Positions 1 through 9,072 of a stretch of DNA of 64,000 nt are shown in pieces. The position numbers and the translations under genes were made by a program. The notes under the pieces were generated by a model. That model worked only from the letters and a program-made list of their open reading frames with translations, did no database searches and was not told the origin of the DNA. The first letter of the stretch is position 1. Each line of letters starts with the position of its first letter. Origin of the DNA: Bacteroides sp. M10 (GTDB taxonomy: Bacteria; Bacteroidota; Bacteroidia; Bacteroidales; Bacteroidaceae); assembly GCF_014334015.1 (NCBI RefSeq), contig NZ_CP060488.1, forward strand, positions 2,934,501 to 2,998,500, read 5' to 3'.

Positions 1-532
1 GTTTATGCGTAATGCTGTCGGGCCGATGGATTATACTCCCGGAGCAATGATTAGTATGCAACCTAATGTGTATAGATCAGAACGTCCGAATTCTGCCAGT
101 ATCGGAACACGGGCTTATCAGCTGGCATTATTTGTGGTTTTCGAAAGCGGCCTGCAGATGTTGGCGGATAATCCGACTCTTTATTATCGCAATGAAGATT
201 GTACCCGCTTCATCACACAAGTTCCCGTAACTTGGGACGAGACTGTGGCATTGGAAGCTAAAGCGGGTGAATATGTAATTGTGGCGAAACGCAAAGGTGA
301 TAAGTGGTTCATAGGAGGAATCACCAACAATGGTGAAAAGGAACGTGAATTTACCATCAATCTGGATTTTCTGAATAAGGATCGTTCCTATCGGATGACA
401 TCTTTCGAAGATGGTATCAATGCAGGACGTCAGGCGATGGATTATCGTTGTAAGTCGTCGCAGGTGAAAACCGGAGAACAGTTGACTGTGAAGATGGCCA
501 GAAACGGAGGTTTTGCAGCCGTCATTGAGTAA
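1..532 (+). CDS. GH97 glycosidase, C-terminal part (partial)
   Basis: This is the 3' end of a gene cut by the window edge; the frame is open from base 2. The readable 175 residues begin in the last part of a TIM barrel (a GPMDYTPGA motif, then GTRAYQLAL and ESGLQMLADNP) and end in a beta-sandwich-like region. These motifs are typical of the C-terminal part of glycoside hydrolase family 97 (SusB-like alpha-glucosidases and related alpha-galactosidases), which act in the periplasm on exo-alpha linkages. The catalytic residues and signal peptide lie upstream of the window, so retaining or inverting mechanism and substrate cannot be read. The stop at 530-532 is followed within 25 bp by the convergent response-regulator gene. 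Confidence 0.8.
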   Translation, partial: FMRNAVGPMDYTPGAMISMQPNVYRSERPNSASIGTRAYQLALFVVFESGLQMLADNPTLYYRNEDCTRFITQVPVTWDETVALEAKAGEYVIVAKRKGDKWFIGGITNNGEKEREFTINLDFLNKDRSYRMTSFEDGINAGRQAMDYRCKSSQVKTGEQLTVKMARNGGFAAVIE

Positions 533-552
533 AAAAACATCGATTAGAGTGG

Positions 553-1341
553 TTATCTTCTTGAGAACCACTCTTTGAACTCTGCTACTCTCGCCTTGCT
601 GACAAGTATTTTTTCTTTGATTCTGGAATAACGCAAATTGATGGACAGTCGACTGTTAAACCATAAATCAATATCTTTGATAGCTTCTCTTGAAATTAGA
701 TATTGGCGGTTGGCACGAAAGAAAAGACTGGGATTGAGACAATCAGTGAGTTCATCCAATGTTTGGGAAAAGCAATATTCCGTTCCATCGGTTAAGACTA
801 CTTTCACTTGACAATCTTTAATATAGAACAATTGTATCATATCTACGGAGACAGGCAATAGCTTGTCTCCTTTTGTAGGAATGAGGAAATGGCTTTTGTA
901 GTTTTCCTGTTTTTTGAGTGAATGTATAAGTTTCAGTAGCTCGTTCTCCTGCTGTGGAAGAGGGGGGTGATGCTTATCAATGACATCCTGTAAACCCTCC
1001 AACTTATTGAAAGCATGTTCTATGTCTTCTTTACCAATGGGTTTTAATAAGTAGTCGATGCTATTCACTTTGAATGCGCGTAGTGCATATTCATCGTAGG
1101 CGGTTGTAAAGATAATCGGGCAAGTGATGCTGACATGATTAAAGATTTCGAAAGCAGAGCCATCTGCCAGGTGAATATCCATAAACACCAGTTCCGGCAT
1201 CGGATGGGAACTGAACCACTCGATAGTGGAACTGATACTATCTAGTATAGCCTCAATTCTTGCATCCGGTTTTACCTCGTTGAGCAGTGAAGTCAGGTTT
1301 CGTACTGCTGCTTTCTCGTCTTCTATAATGACAGTCTTCAT
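553..1341 (-). CDS. LytTR-family response regulator
   Basis: 262 residues. The N-terminal receiver domain (about 1-120) shows the acidic pair after VIIED, the phospho-acceptor Asp55 in the FMDIH motif, and a conserved Lys in the LLKPI motif near residue 105. The C-terminal LytTR DNA-binding domain (about 155-262) contains the FFRANRQYLI motif. The ATG at 1341 is preferred because it places MKTVIIEDE at the N-terminus; a longer frame adds 14 residues without family support. It is the last gene of a minus-strand cluster, 19 bp after the sensor kinase, and the two should form a two-component system. Their position behind an RND pump and adaptor suggests they control efflux; that link is inference. 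Confidence 0.9.
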   Translation of the reverse strand: MKTVIIEDEKAAVRNLTSLLNEVKPDARIEAILDSISSTIEWFSSHPMPELVFMDIHLADGSAFEIFNHVSITCPIIFTTAYDEYALRAFKVNSIDYLLKPIGKEDIEHAFNKLEGLQDVIDKHHPPLPQQENELLKLIHSLKKQENYKSHFLIPTKGDKLLPVSVDMIQLFYIKDCQVKVVLTDGTEYCFSQTLDELTDCLNPSLFFRANRQYLISREAIKDIDLWFNSRLSINLRYSRIKEKILVSKARVAEFKEWFSRR

Positions 1342-1360
1342 GGTATTATAGCAATAATCA

Positions 1361-2425
1361 TTATTCTTGTAGTGATGCTGCAATCAGAGGAATGCAGACA
1401 GTAAACTCTTTATCTTCTGTTATTTGTATGTCCCGTTTAAACAAGAGCCTGTATCGTTTGGCAAGGTTGGCTAGTCCGATGCCCGTTCCGGGAGTTGCAG
1501 TCCATTTGGGTTGAATGTCGTTACTGACGGATAAATTGCCATTATCGTCCGTTGTGATATGGATGGTCAGAGGCTTTCGGTTACTGATCTCGTTGTGCTT
1601 TACTGCATTTTCAATCAGTACTTGCACTGCCATTGGAGGAAGGAGATGTTCTTCGTATGCATTGTTTATCTGTATGTCGAATTGCAGATTGTTCTCAAAA
1701 CGCATCTTTAACAGAAATATGTAAGCAGAAGCAAATTCCATTTCTTCCCGGAGGCTGACACTTTGTGACTCATTGCTTTGTAAAGTATATCTTAGTACCC
1801 GGGAGAGTTCCTGGATGTAATCCTGGGCTTTATCCTGATTTTCGCGTACCAGTGAACGCAGTGTATTCAGCGAATTGAACAGCATATGTGGATTAAGCTG
1901 ATTTTTCAGGACTTCATATTGATTGCGAATATTTTCCGCCTGAAGCTGTTCATTTTCAATAAGTACCTGTTGTTGCCGATATATCAGGTGAATAATGCAA
2001 CAACTGCTGGTGACAAGACATGCTACAATGAAATCTCGCAATGGATGCAGATAATGATGTACCATGGCATCGATGGCCGGAATATCAAATGTTCGGTGCA
2101 GGAAAACAAATACCTGCCCTGACAGGTTACTCAATATCCATGTCAGGACAAAGGATAGCAGGATCTTTGTTCCTGTAATCTTGATGGAGGATTGATTGAA
2201 ATGGAATAACCGGGTATTGATAGCGAAAAGCAGCAGTAGGGACAGGAAAGTGAATAGTATTTCATTTGCCACATCGATGAATTTCATGCCTGGAAATAGG
2301 GAATGGCTTTCGAAACGGTCGAAAAGCGATACCGATTCCGGGAAATGAATCAGTACAGCTACCGCCAGCGAGATGATGATTGTGGAAAGTATATACTTAT
2401 CTTTTTTTATTGCTTTTGCTATCAT
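1361..2425 (-). CDS. LytS/YehU-type sensor histidine kinase
   Basis: 354 residues. About four hydrophobic segments lie in the first 150 residues, followed by a short coiled-coil linker and the His_kinase domain with its phospho-acceptor His180 in the QLNPHMLFN motif. The C-terminal ATPase half has the N-box IENAVKHN and a GTGIGLANL glycine box. There is no periplasmic sensor domain of note, so the signal is probably sensed in or near the membrane. It is the partner of the LytTR regulator just downstream. A -7-like box (TATCTTTG on the minus strand, 2430-2437) ends only 4 bp before this ATG, an unusual placement discussed in the findings. Confidence 0.9.
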   Translation of the reverse strand: MIAKAIKKDKYILSTIIISLAVAVLIHFPESVSLFDRFESHSLFPGMKFIDVANEILFTFLSLLLLFAINTRLFHFNQSSIKITGTKILLSFVLTWILSNLSGQVFVFLHRTFDIPAIDAMVHHYLHPLRDFIVACLVTSSCCIIHLIYRQQQVLIENEQLQAENIRNQYEVLKNQLNPHMLFNSLNTLRSLVRENQDKAQDYIQELSRVLRYTLQSNESQSVSLREEMEFASAYIFLLKMRFENNLQFDIQINNAYEEHLLPPMAVQVLIENAVKHNEISNRKPLTIHITTDDNGNLSVSNDIQPKWTATPGTGIGLANLAKRYRLLFKRDIQITEDKEFTVCIPLIAASLQE

Positions 2426-2494
2426 ACAACAAAGATAGTGGTTAATTACGAATTACCCATTACAAAACGTGAATGCCGTAGCCCGATTGACAGA

Positions 2495-3388
2495 TTATTG
2501 TTTCTGAATGTGTGCAGTGACGTACATACCGGGCCGGAATTGTGGATTTGTCTCCTTAATGGAAGCATATACCTCGAGCGAACGATTGGTTTCGTCCACC
2601 TTTTGTCCGATAGAAATCACTGTGCCATGAAAAGTCTGTGTTCCCATTCCGTTCGCACGAAACTGTACCGGACTGCCGACCTGTATGTCTACGAGATCTT
2701 TTTCGTAAGTAGTCAGGCAAAGCATCGGGGCACTTTTATCTATGAGTTCGCAAAGTGCTTCGCCCGGATTGATATATTTGCCGACATTCATTGCTACATT
2801 GGCTGCATAACCGCTGATAGGAGCTTTGACTTCCAATAGTGGCTGTATTCCGTTCCTAAGTAATGTTTCCGGATGGACACCTAAAAGAGAAAGTTGTGCG
2901 GCTGCAGCATCTTGGCGACTTTTCATAGAAAGATAATCCGCTTTACTTTGCTGGAATTTCTTTTGAGAAGCAGCTTGTTCGGCAGAAAGATTTTTTTGGC
3001 GTTCGTATTCTGCCTGGAGATATTCTGTTTGCGCGTGACTGTCCAGATAGGTTTGTTGAAGGGTGATAAACTCCGGATTTTCTAATGTGGCGATGACACT
3101 GTTTGCAGCCACCCGTTGTCCTGGCAGTAGAGAGGCTTTTTTTATGATACCTCCCATAGTCAAAGCGATGGTTGCCTGACGTTGGGGAGGAAGAACTATT
3201 CGCCCGTTGAACGAAACCTGATTAGGCTTTGAGGTGGCTGAAGTGATAGCGTCCACTTCGGGTTGTGCGATGGTGTCTGTTGGCATTTCGGCAACGGGGG
3301 ACGTGGAAGATTTGTCGTTCGTAGTTTGCTGGTTTCCCTTGCAAGCTACCAGCGCAAGTAAAAGGATTGGATAAACTATCTTTTTCAT
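2495..3388 (-). CDS. RND efflux periplasmic adaptor lipoprotein
   Basis: 297 residues, CusB/HlyD-type membrane fusion protein. It begins with a lipoprotein signal peptide whose lipobox is LVAC, so it should be anchored to a membrane in the periplasm. A lipoyl-like half (from about residue 55), a helical hairpin rich in Gln and Ala (about 110-165), the second lipoyl half (about 180-210) and a beta-barrel segment (about 215-290) follow in order. It bridges the inner-membrane pump and the outer-membrane channel. It lies 62 bp downstream of the pump gene on the same strand. It is shorter than CusB (about 400 residues) and lacks the membrane-proximal extension and any obvious metal-binding Met cluster. 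Confidence 0.88.
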   Translation of the reverse strand: MKKIVYPILLLALVACKGNQQTTNDKSSTSPVAEMPTDTIAQPEVDAITSATSKPNQVSFNGRIVLPPQRQATIALTMGGIIKKASLLPGQRVAANSVIATLENPEFITLQQTYLDSHAQTEYLQAEYERQKNLSAEQAASQKKFQQSKADYLSMKSRQDAAAAQLSLLGVHPETLLRNGIQPLLEVKAPISGYAANVAMNVGKYINPGEALCELIDKSAPMLCLTTYEKDLVDIQVGSPVQFRANGMGTQTFHGTVISIGQKVDETNRSLEVYASIKETNPQFRPGMYVTAHIQKQ

Positions 3389-3450
3389 ATACTATGTTTT
3401 ATAATAATTATTATGGGTGATGGATGTCATTCAAAGTCCCAATTTCGTAC

Positions 3451-6400
3451 CTACTTGAAAAGTTCATATTCTAAGGCAGCAATATTGTATTGGTAGACTG
3501 TTTCAATATAGCCTCTACGGATATCTCTGGCAGTAGTTATCGACTGTATATACTCGGCAATGCCTGTTTCGCTCTGCTGTAATTGCAGATTAGCCGCCTT
3601 TGTCAGTTCATCGGCCTCTTTTAAGGCAGAAGAGGTGTAATATCGTAAACTTTCGTTATATCTGCGGAGGGAAGCCTCTAGCTCGAATATTTTATTTCTT
3701 AGTTCCCGAATGTTGGCATCCGCTTGGATTTGTGCGGAAGTGGCAGATAGCCGTGCTTGTTTCACTTTGCTCTTTTGAGGTAGGAAATAGAGCGGGAAAG
3801 ACACCCCAGCCATCCAGGCATTTAGATTTTTCAACGGGAGAATGTCCTGACGTGTATATCCCACACTGATTTCCGGGAAGAAATGGCTTTGTTCGATGTG
3901 AAGCATTGCTTTTGCTTCATCTGCCTGGCTTTGGAAGTAAGCGGTATGTGCTTCCGACAAACTTCCGTTCGAAATGCCGATATAGAATAGGGATAAGGTG
4001 GAATCGGCGGGAACAATCGGCTGGTTGGAGTAACAACTCCATTGAAAACGTGCCAATGCCATTTTCTCTTCTTCCTGTGCCTGAAACCTGCGGTTGTGCA
4101 GATCAGCAGCCATGGTTGTCATCATGTTCTTTTCAAGCAGGGTGATCTCTCCCTGTTGATAGCGTAGTTCTCCGATGCGTTGCAGTTCTTCCGCCATTTT
4201 GTCTTGATCTCGGTACATTGAACAGAGGTTGGTGGCATACTGGTAGTAGGCCCACGCCCTTTTCACCTCTGCTGTGATTTCTTTTTCCACCATCTGCCGA
4301 TAATAGGTGTTTGTTTTCACTTGGCGGTTGACTAACGCATTCTTATAGAATGGAGTCAGAAGCGAGCCCAGATTTTGTTCGAAAGCCAGTTCCTTATCTT
4401 TTTTGTTTTCTCCGTTAAGTTGTCCCCAGGAATAGTTGAACGAAGTAGGAGTAGCTTCTATTATTTCTCCACGCGTAGCTTTGACCTGTTGAATAGCGTT
4501 ATTGGCTATTTTTAGGCGCGGATGATTCTGTTTGGCTATTTCGATAGCCTGTTCGATGGTGACTGCTTGTGTTGGTTGAGCGGAAATGAAAGTGGGAAAC
4601 AACAGGAGCAGGGGAGTCAATATGAAAAAAGGTCGGTGGAACTTGTTACCCGGACGTCTCCAGGTGACAAATGAATTTACAATTTTGTAGAACACCGGAA
4701 TAATGAGCAAAGTCAGTACGGTGGAAATAATCAGTCCGCCGATTACTACTGTTGCCAATGGGCGTTGTACTTCCGCGCCGGCTGAAGTGGCGATTGCCAT
4801 TGGGACGAATCCCAGAGAGGCAACCAGTCCTGTCAGGAACACAGGACGTAGCAGGTGGGGAATCCCTCTTTTGATAATCTGATTCGTACTCATGGAGTAA
4901 GTATTTTGTTTACGGAGTTCGTTGAAATGATTCACCATAAGGATGCCGTTCAATACTGCCACACCAAACAATGCGATAAACCCTACTCCAGCCGATATGC
5001 TGAACGGAAGTCCGCGTAGCCAGAGCGCGACGATGCCGCCGATGAGTGACAGGGGAACGGTTGAGAATACCATCAAGGTATAGGTGATGTTCTTGAAAGC
5101 AAAGAACAGTATCAATAGAATAAGCATTAATGCTACGGGAATGACTACCAGTAATGTATTGATGGCATTTTGCAAGTTTTCGAACTGACCGCCATATTCA
5201 AAGTAATATCCCGGTTTCAGTTGGATGTTTTTGTCCAGTGTCTTTTGAATGTTGGCTACAACCTGTTGTATATCCGCGTCCCGCACATTGACACCGATGA
5301 CGATACGTCGTTTCGTTGCATCCCGGTTTATTTGCAATGGTCCGCTGACAAGGTCGATGCTTGCTACTTCTCCAACTGGAATTTGAATCCCTTCCGAAGT
5401 GCGTACAAACAATTTGTCAAGATTCAAATCGGCTACTTTATCCTGGTCAAGTCGTACTACAAGGTCGAATCTCCGTTCGTTTTCGAAGATTACACCTGTT
5501 GATTCTCCGGCATAAGCGGTTCGGATAATAGTGTTGAGTTCTTCTATGTTGATACCGTAACGGGCAATTTTGCTACGGTTGTATTTTACTACCAGTTGGG
5601 GTAATCCCATCGTTTGTTCAACGATGACATCGGCTGCTCCCGGCACCTTTTCTACAAAGGTGGCTGCTTCTTTGGCTTTTTCGTACAGTTCGTGCGTGTC
5701 TTCTCCATATAGTTTGATAGCGATGTCTGCCTTGGCTCCTGTCATCAGCTCATTGAAACGGAGTTGTATCGGTTGTGAGAAATTGAATTCTGCTCGTTCG
5801 GACAGCGGAGTGAGCGCTTCTTTCATCTTATCCACCATTTCGGCACGACTTCCCGCGCTTGTCCATTCTTTGAAAGGTTTCATAATAATCATCACGTCGG
5901 CGTCTTCTACTGCCATTGGATCAGTGGGAACTTCTGCCGTTCCGATTTTGGCTACGACATGTTTGATTTCAGGAAATTTGTCCATTAATGTTTTCTCTGC
6001 CAGGCGGGATACTTCAATACTCTCGGTCAGTGAACTTCCTGCAGGCAGTGTCATTTGCATGGCAAAATCTCCTTCATCCAAAGTGGGGATAAACTCTGCT
6101 CCCAGACGGGTGAAAAGGAATAGTGAACCTACCAATGCGGCAAAAGCTATAATGACGGTACGCCATTTGTTACGGAGACAGGTGTACAGACCATATTGGT
6201 ATATCTTGTTCAACTTCTCAAAGAAGCGGTCGGCAAGTGTGGGTTTCACTACAATAGTATGCTTCAGGAAGAGCGATGCCATCATTGGAACATAAGTTAG
6301 CGAGAGAATTAAGGCTCCGATTATACAGAATACGAGTGTTTTGGCCATAGGTGTGAAGTATTTTCCCTCAATCCCGTTTAATGTGAGGATAGGGAAGAAT

Positions 6401-7776
6401 ACAATCAGGATAATCAATACTGCAAAAGTTGCGGAACGTGCTACACCAGAGGCTCCTTTTTCTACTTCTTTGTCCATTTCTTGGCGGGTCAGCGTACGGC
6501 CTCGGAATTGTTTTCCGTAAATATGGGCGAGAATACCCTCTAATATAACAATAGAACCATCTACTACAATACCAAAGTCAATGGCTCCAAGACTCATCAG
6601 ATTGGCGGTTACATTGAATATACGCATCATGATAAAAGCAAAGAGCATCGCCAGTGGGATGACTGATGCGACTATCAGTCCGGCGCGAAAGTTCCCGAGA
6701 AAAAGGATCAGTACCAGAAAAACGATTACCGCTCCCTCAATCAGATTGTTGACAACCGTAGAGATGTTCCGGTTGACTAGTTCCGAACGATTTAGGTAGG
6801 GCTCGATACTGACTCCTTCGGGTAATAAATGCTGTATCTTTTCTACTCGTTTCTCAAGTTCTTGAGTCACGACATTTGCGTTGGCTCCTTTCAGCATCAT
6901 GGCAATTCCACCGACACATTCACCTTCGCCATCTTTTGTCATAGCACCGAAACGCTTGGGAGAACCGAATCGGACAACTCCTACATCGCTGATGTGTACC
7001 GGAATTCCATTTCGGTTGGTAACCACAATCTGTTCGATATCCTTGATTCGGGTAATCATACCTTCCGACCGGATATAGTAGGCATTTTTCACTTTCTCAA
7101 TGTAGCTTCCACCTGTGTTTTGATTGTTACTGCTAAGTGCTTCGAACACTTCACCAATAGTAATATTCAAAGAAAACAAGGCATCCGGGTCTACGGCTAC
7201 TTCATATTGTTTCAGATAACCGCCGAAACTATTGATTTCTACAATACCGGGTATACCGGACAACTGGCGCTTCACCATCCAGTCTTGAATGGTACGGAGT
7301 TCCATTGCATCATATTTCTTCTCATATCCGGGAGCCACTTTCAGTATGTACTGGTAAATTTCTCCCAGTCCGGTAGTGATAGGCATCATCTCCGGTGTTC
7401 CGAGTTCTGTGGGAATTTCACCTGCTACGGTTTGTATTTGTTCATTTATCAGTTGTCGTGCATCGAGTGTGGGTACACTTTCTTTGAAAACGACCGTAAC
7501 TACTGATAGACCGAAGCGGCTGACGGAACGGATATCTTCGACATTCATAATATTGCTCATCGCTATTTCGATAGGCATGGTGATGAGCTGTTCTACTTCT
7601 TGTGGCGCGAGTGTAGGGGATACAGTCACAATTTGTACCTGATTATTTGTAATGTCGGGCACGGCATCAATAGGCAGTGTCAACATCGCATAGATGCCTC
7701 CGATAAACAGGAAGAGAGTAGTGAGTCCTACAAACAGCTTCTTTTTAATTGAAAAGCGTACAATTGCTGTAAACAT
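3451..7776 (-). CDS. CusA/CzcA-type RND pump fused to TolC-like outer-membrane factor
   Basis: 1441 residues. Residues 1 to about 1035 form a complete heavy-metal-type RND transporter: an N-terminal membrane segment, two large periplasmic loops, and a proton-relay helix with the IDFGIVVDGSIVI motif. From about residue 1045 comes a hydrophobic stretch ending in FISAQ that resembles an internal signal peptide. About 380 residues of outer-membrane efflux protein (TolC/CzcC family) follow, with repeated long helices. In most bacteria these are separate proteins. Substrate cannot be read; metal cation export is the usual role of the family. It is the first gene of a minus-strand cluster with the adaptor and two-component genes. 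A possible -7 element (TAATTTTG, minus strand, 7806-7813) lies 30 bp before the ATG. Confidence 0.9.
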   Translation of the reverse strand: MFTAIVRFSIKKKLFVGLTTLFLFIGGIYAMLTLPIDAVPDITNNQVQIVTVSPTLAPQEVEQLITMPIEIAMSNIMNVEDIRSVSRFGLSVVTVVFKESVPTLDARQLINEQIQTVAGEIPTELGTPEMMPITTGLGEIYQYILKVAPGYEKKYDAMELRTIQDWMVKRQLSGIPGIVEINSFGGYLKQYEVAVDPDALFSLNITIGEVFEALSSNNQNTGGSYIEKVKNAYYIRSEGMITRIKDIEQIVVTNRNGIPVHISDVGVVRFGSPKRFGAMTKDGEGECVGGIAMMLKGANANVVTQELEKRVEKIQHLLPEGVSIEPYLNRSELVNRNISTVVNNLIEGAVIVFLVLILFLGNFRAGLIVASVIPLAMLFAFIMMRIFNVTANLMSLGAIDFGIVVDGSIVILEGILAHIYGKQFRGRTLTRQEMDKEVEKGASGVARSATFAVLIILIVFFPILTLNGIEGKYFTPMAKTLVFCIIGALILSLTYVPMMASLFLKHTIVVKPTLADRFFEKLNKIYQYGLYTCLRNKWRTVIIAFAALVGSLFLFTRLGAEFIPTLDEGDFAMQMTLPAGSSLTESIEVSRLAEKTLMDKFPEIKHVVAKIGTAEVPTDPMAVEDADVMIIMKPFKEWTSAGSRAEMVDKMKEALTPLSERAEFNFSQPIQLRFNELMTGAKADIAIKLYGEDTHELYEKAKEAATFVEKVPGAADVIVEQTMGLPQLVVKYNRSKIARYGINIEELNTIIRTAYAGESTGVIFENERRFDLVVRLDQDKVADLNLDKLFVRTSEGIQIPVGEVASIDLVSGPLQINRDATKRRIVIGVNVRDADIQQVVANIQKTLDKNIQLKPGYYFEYGGQFENLQNAINTLLVVIPVALMLILLILFFAFKNITYTLMVFSTVPLSLIGGIVALWLRGLPFSISAGVGFIALFGVAVLNGILMVNHFNELRKQNTYSMSTNQIIKRGIPHLLRPVFLTGLVASLGFVPMAIATSAGAEVQRPLATVVIGGLIISTVLTLLIIPVFYKIVNSFVTWRRPGNKFHRPFFILTPLLLLFPTFISAQPTQAVTIEQAIEIAKQNHPRLKIANNAIQQVKATRGEIIEATPTSFNYSWGQLNGENKKDKELAFEQNLGSLLTPFYKNALVNRQVKTNTYYRQMVEKEITAEVKRAWAYYQYATNLCSMYRDQDKMAEELQRIGELRYQQGEITLLEKNMMTTMAADLHNRRFQAQEEEKMALARFQWSCYSNQPIVPADSTLSLFYIGISNGSLSEAHTAYFQSQADEAKAMLHIEQSHFFPEISVGYTRQDILPLKNLNAWMAGVSFPLYFLPQKSKVKQARLSATSAQIQADANIRELRNKIFELEASLRRYNESLRYYTSSALKEADELTKAANLQLQQSETGIAEYIQSITTARDIRRGYIETVYQYNIAALEYELFK

Positions 7777-7805
7777 GATTCTCGTTGTATTATTATTTCA
7801 TGCTA

Positions 7806-7813
7806 CAAAATTA
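7806..7813 (-). promoter_or_regulatory. Candidate -7 box for the efflux cluster
   Basis: TAATTTTG on the minus strand fits the Bacteroides TAnnTTTG element and sits 30 bp upstream of the RND gene start. No TTTG -33 element is seen at the expected distance, so this is a half-match only. Confidence 0.35.
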
Positions 7814-7987
7814 CAGTCTATCTTCGTCCGTTATCATTAAGAATAAATGAAGCGGAAAGATTGTGGGGTGAAGTGACGGAATCACGGATTGAAATGCGTC
7901 AGACGATTGTTTTTTGTTTCACTGCCGAACAAACATTTTATTCTGTCTGCTCGTTTATTATAGAAACAAACTAAATGTATATTCACC

Positions 7988-8530
7988 ATGAAAACATTCG
8001 TCTTGATGATGGTAAGTCTGTTGTTTGCCGTTTCTTTGGAAGCGCAGAACAAGTCTTTTTATGATTTTACAGTGAAAACGATTGATGGCAAAGACTTTCC
8101 TCTTTCTTCATTGAAAGGTAAGAAAGTGCTTGTGGTCAACGTAGCTTCTAAGTGCGGACTGACGCCACAGTATGCTCAACTGGAGAAACTGTATGAGAAA
8201 TATAAAGATAAAGACTTTGTAATAGTCGGTTTCCCGGCAAATAACTTTATGGGGCAGGAGCCCGGAAGTAATGAGGAGATAGCTCAATTCTGTTCTTTGA
8301 ATTACGATGTAACTTTCCCGATGATGGCTAAGATTTCCGTCAAAGGGAAAGAAATCGCTCCCCTTTATCAATGGTTGACAGAGAAGAAACTGAATGGTAA
8401 AGAAGATGCGTCGGTTCAGTGGAATTTCCAGAAATTCATGATTGATGAGAACGGAAACTGGGTGGGCTTTGCCTCTCCCAAAGAAAGTCCGTTCTCTGAA
8501 AAGATCGTTACTTGGATAGAGAAGGAATAA
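7988..8530 (+). CDS. Glutathione peroxidase family protein (exported)
   Basis: 180 residues with a cleavable signal peptide (about 1-20, ending in SLEAQ), so it is probably periplasmic. The thioredoxin-like fold carries the GPx signature NVASKCG with the peroxidatic Cys56 in place of selenocysteine, then FPANNFMGQEPG with the conserved Gln, a second Cys near residue 102 and the WNFQKF motif that supplies Trp and Asn. Non-selenium GPx enzymes of this kind usually reduce peroxides with thioredoxin rather than glutathione (family knowledge). It stands alone on the plus strand; its last 23 bases overlap the convergent NUDIX gene. Confidence 0.92.
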   Translation: MKTFVLMMVSLLFAVSLEAQNKSFYDFTVKTIDGKDFPLSSLKGKKVLVVNVASKCGLTPQYAQLEKLYEKYKDKDFVIVGFPANNFMGQEPGSNEEIAQFCSLNYDVTFPMMAKISVKGKEIAPLYQWLTEKKLNGKEDASVQWNFQKFMIDENGNWVGFASPKESPFSEKIVTWIEKE

Positions 8531-9026
8531 GAGAGACTTTCTGCAATTCGCTTTCGAAATTGGGAGTGAAGATCCCTTTTCCTAAGTTTTCTTTTATTTC
8601 TTCAATGGTCCAGAATCGTCCTCCATCCAGTTCCTCACTGGGATGGATCTCTCCATCGTAAACAGTCTTGTGAACAAAGACAAGTTCTTTTTCACGTTCG
8701 GACTCGAAAACATAATTAGTAAGTAGTTCAGGAATAAAGTCTGTGATGCCTAATTCTTCACGGACTTCTCTCTTTAGAGCGATTTCTACGCTTTCGCCCA
8801 AGTCGATATGTCCGCCTACGGCTGTATCCCATTTCCCCGGTTGGATGTCTTTCCATTCAGGACGTTTTTGCAAATACAATTCTCCACGGGTATTGAAAAT
8901 ATGAAGATGAACTACCGGGTGAAGCAGTTTGCTGCCGCTATGACATTCTCCACGAGTGGCCGCTCCGGTGATATTCCCCTGCTCATCTACGACGGGGAAC
9001 ATTTCTTGGTTATTATCGCTTAGCAT
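8508..9026 (-). CDS. NUDIX hydrolase
   Basis: 172 residues. The NUDIX box is complete: GHIDLGE, seven residues, then REVREELG, which binds the catalytic divalent metals. The N-terminal stretch (FPVVDEQGNITGAATRGECH) and an LHIFNTRGELYLQKR strand resemble the YfcD/isopentenyl-diphosphate-isomerase-like subgroup. The substrate is a nucleoside diphosphate or other diphosphate derivative and cannot be told from sequence. An internal Met at residue 9 is an alternative start. It overlaps the 3' end of the convergent glutathione peroxidase gene by 23 bp. Confidence 0.88.
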   Translation of the reverse strand: MLSDNNQEMFPVVDEQGNITGAATRGECHSGSKLLHPVVHLHIFNTRGELYLQKRPEWKDIQPGKWDTAVGGHIDLGESVEIALKREVREELGITDFIPELLTNYVFESEREKELVFVHKTVYDGEIHPSEELDGGRFWTIEEIKENLGKGIFTPNFESELQKVSLIPSLSK

Positions 9027-9072
9027 AGTTCTTTTTTATTTGGTGAACAGAATTCTTCAGGATGCAGAATAT

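Noticed and set aside
6829..7506. Open frame of 225 codons on the plus strand inside the RND gene
   Set aside because: Its composition mirrors the pump gene on the opposite strand and it shows no domain or promoter.
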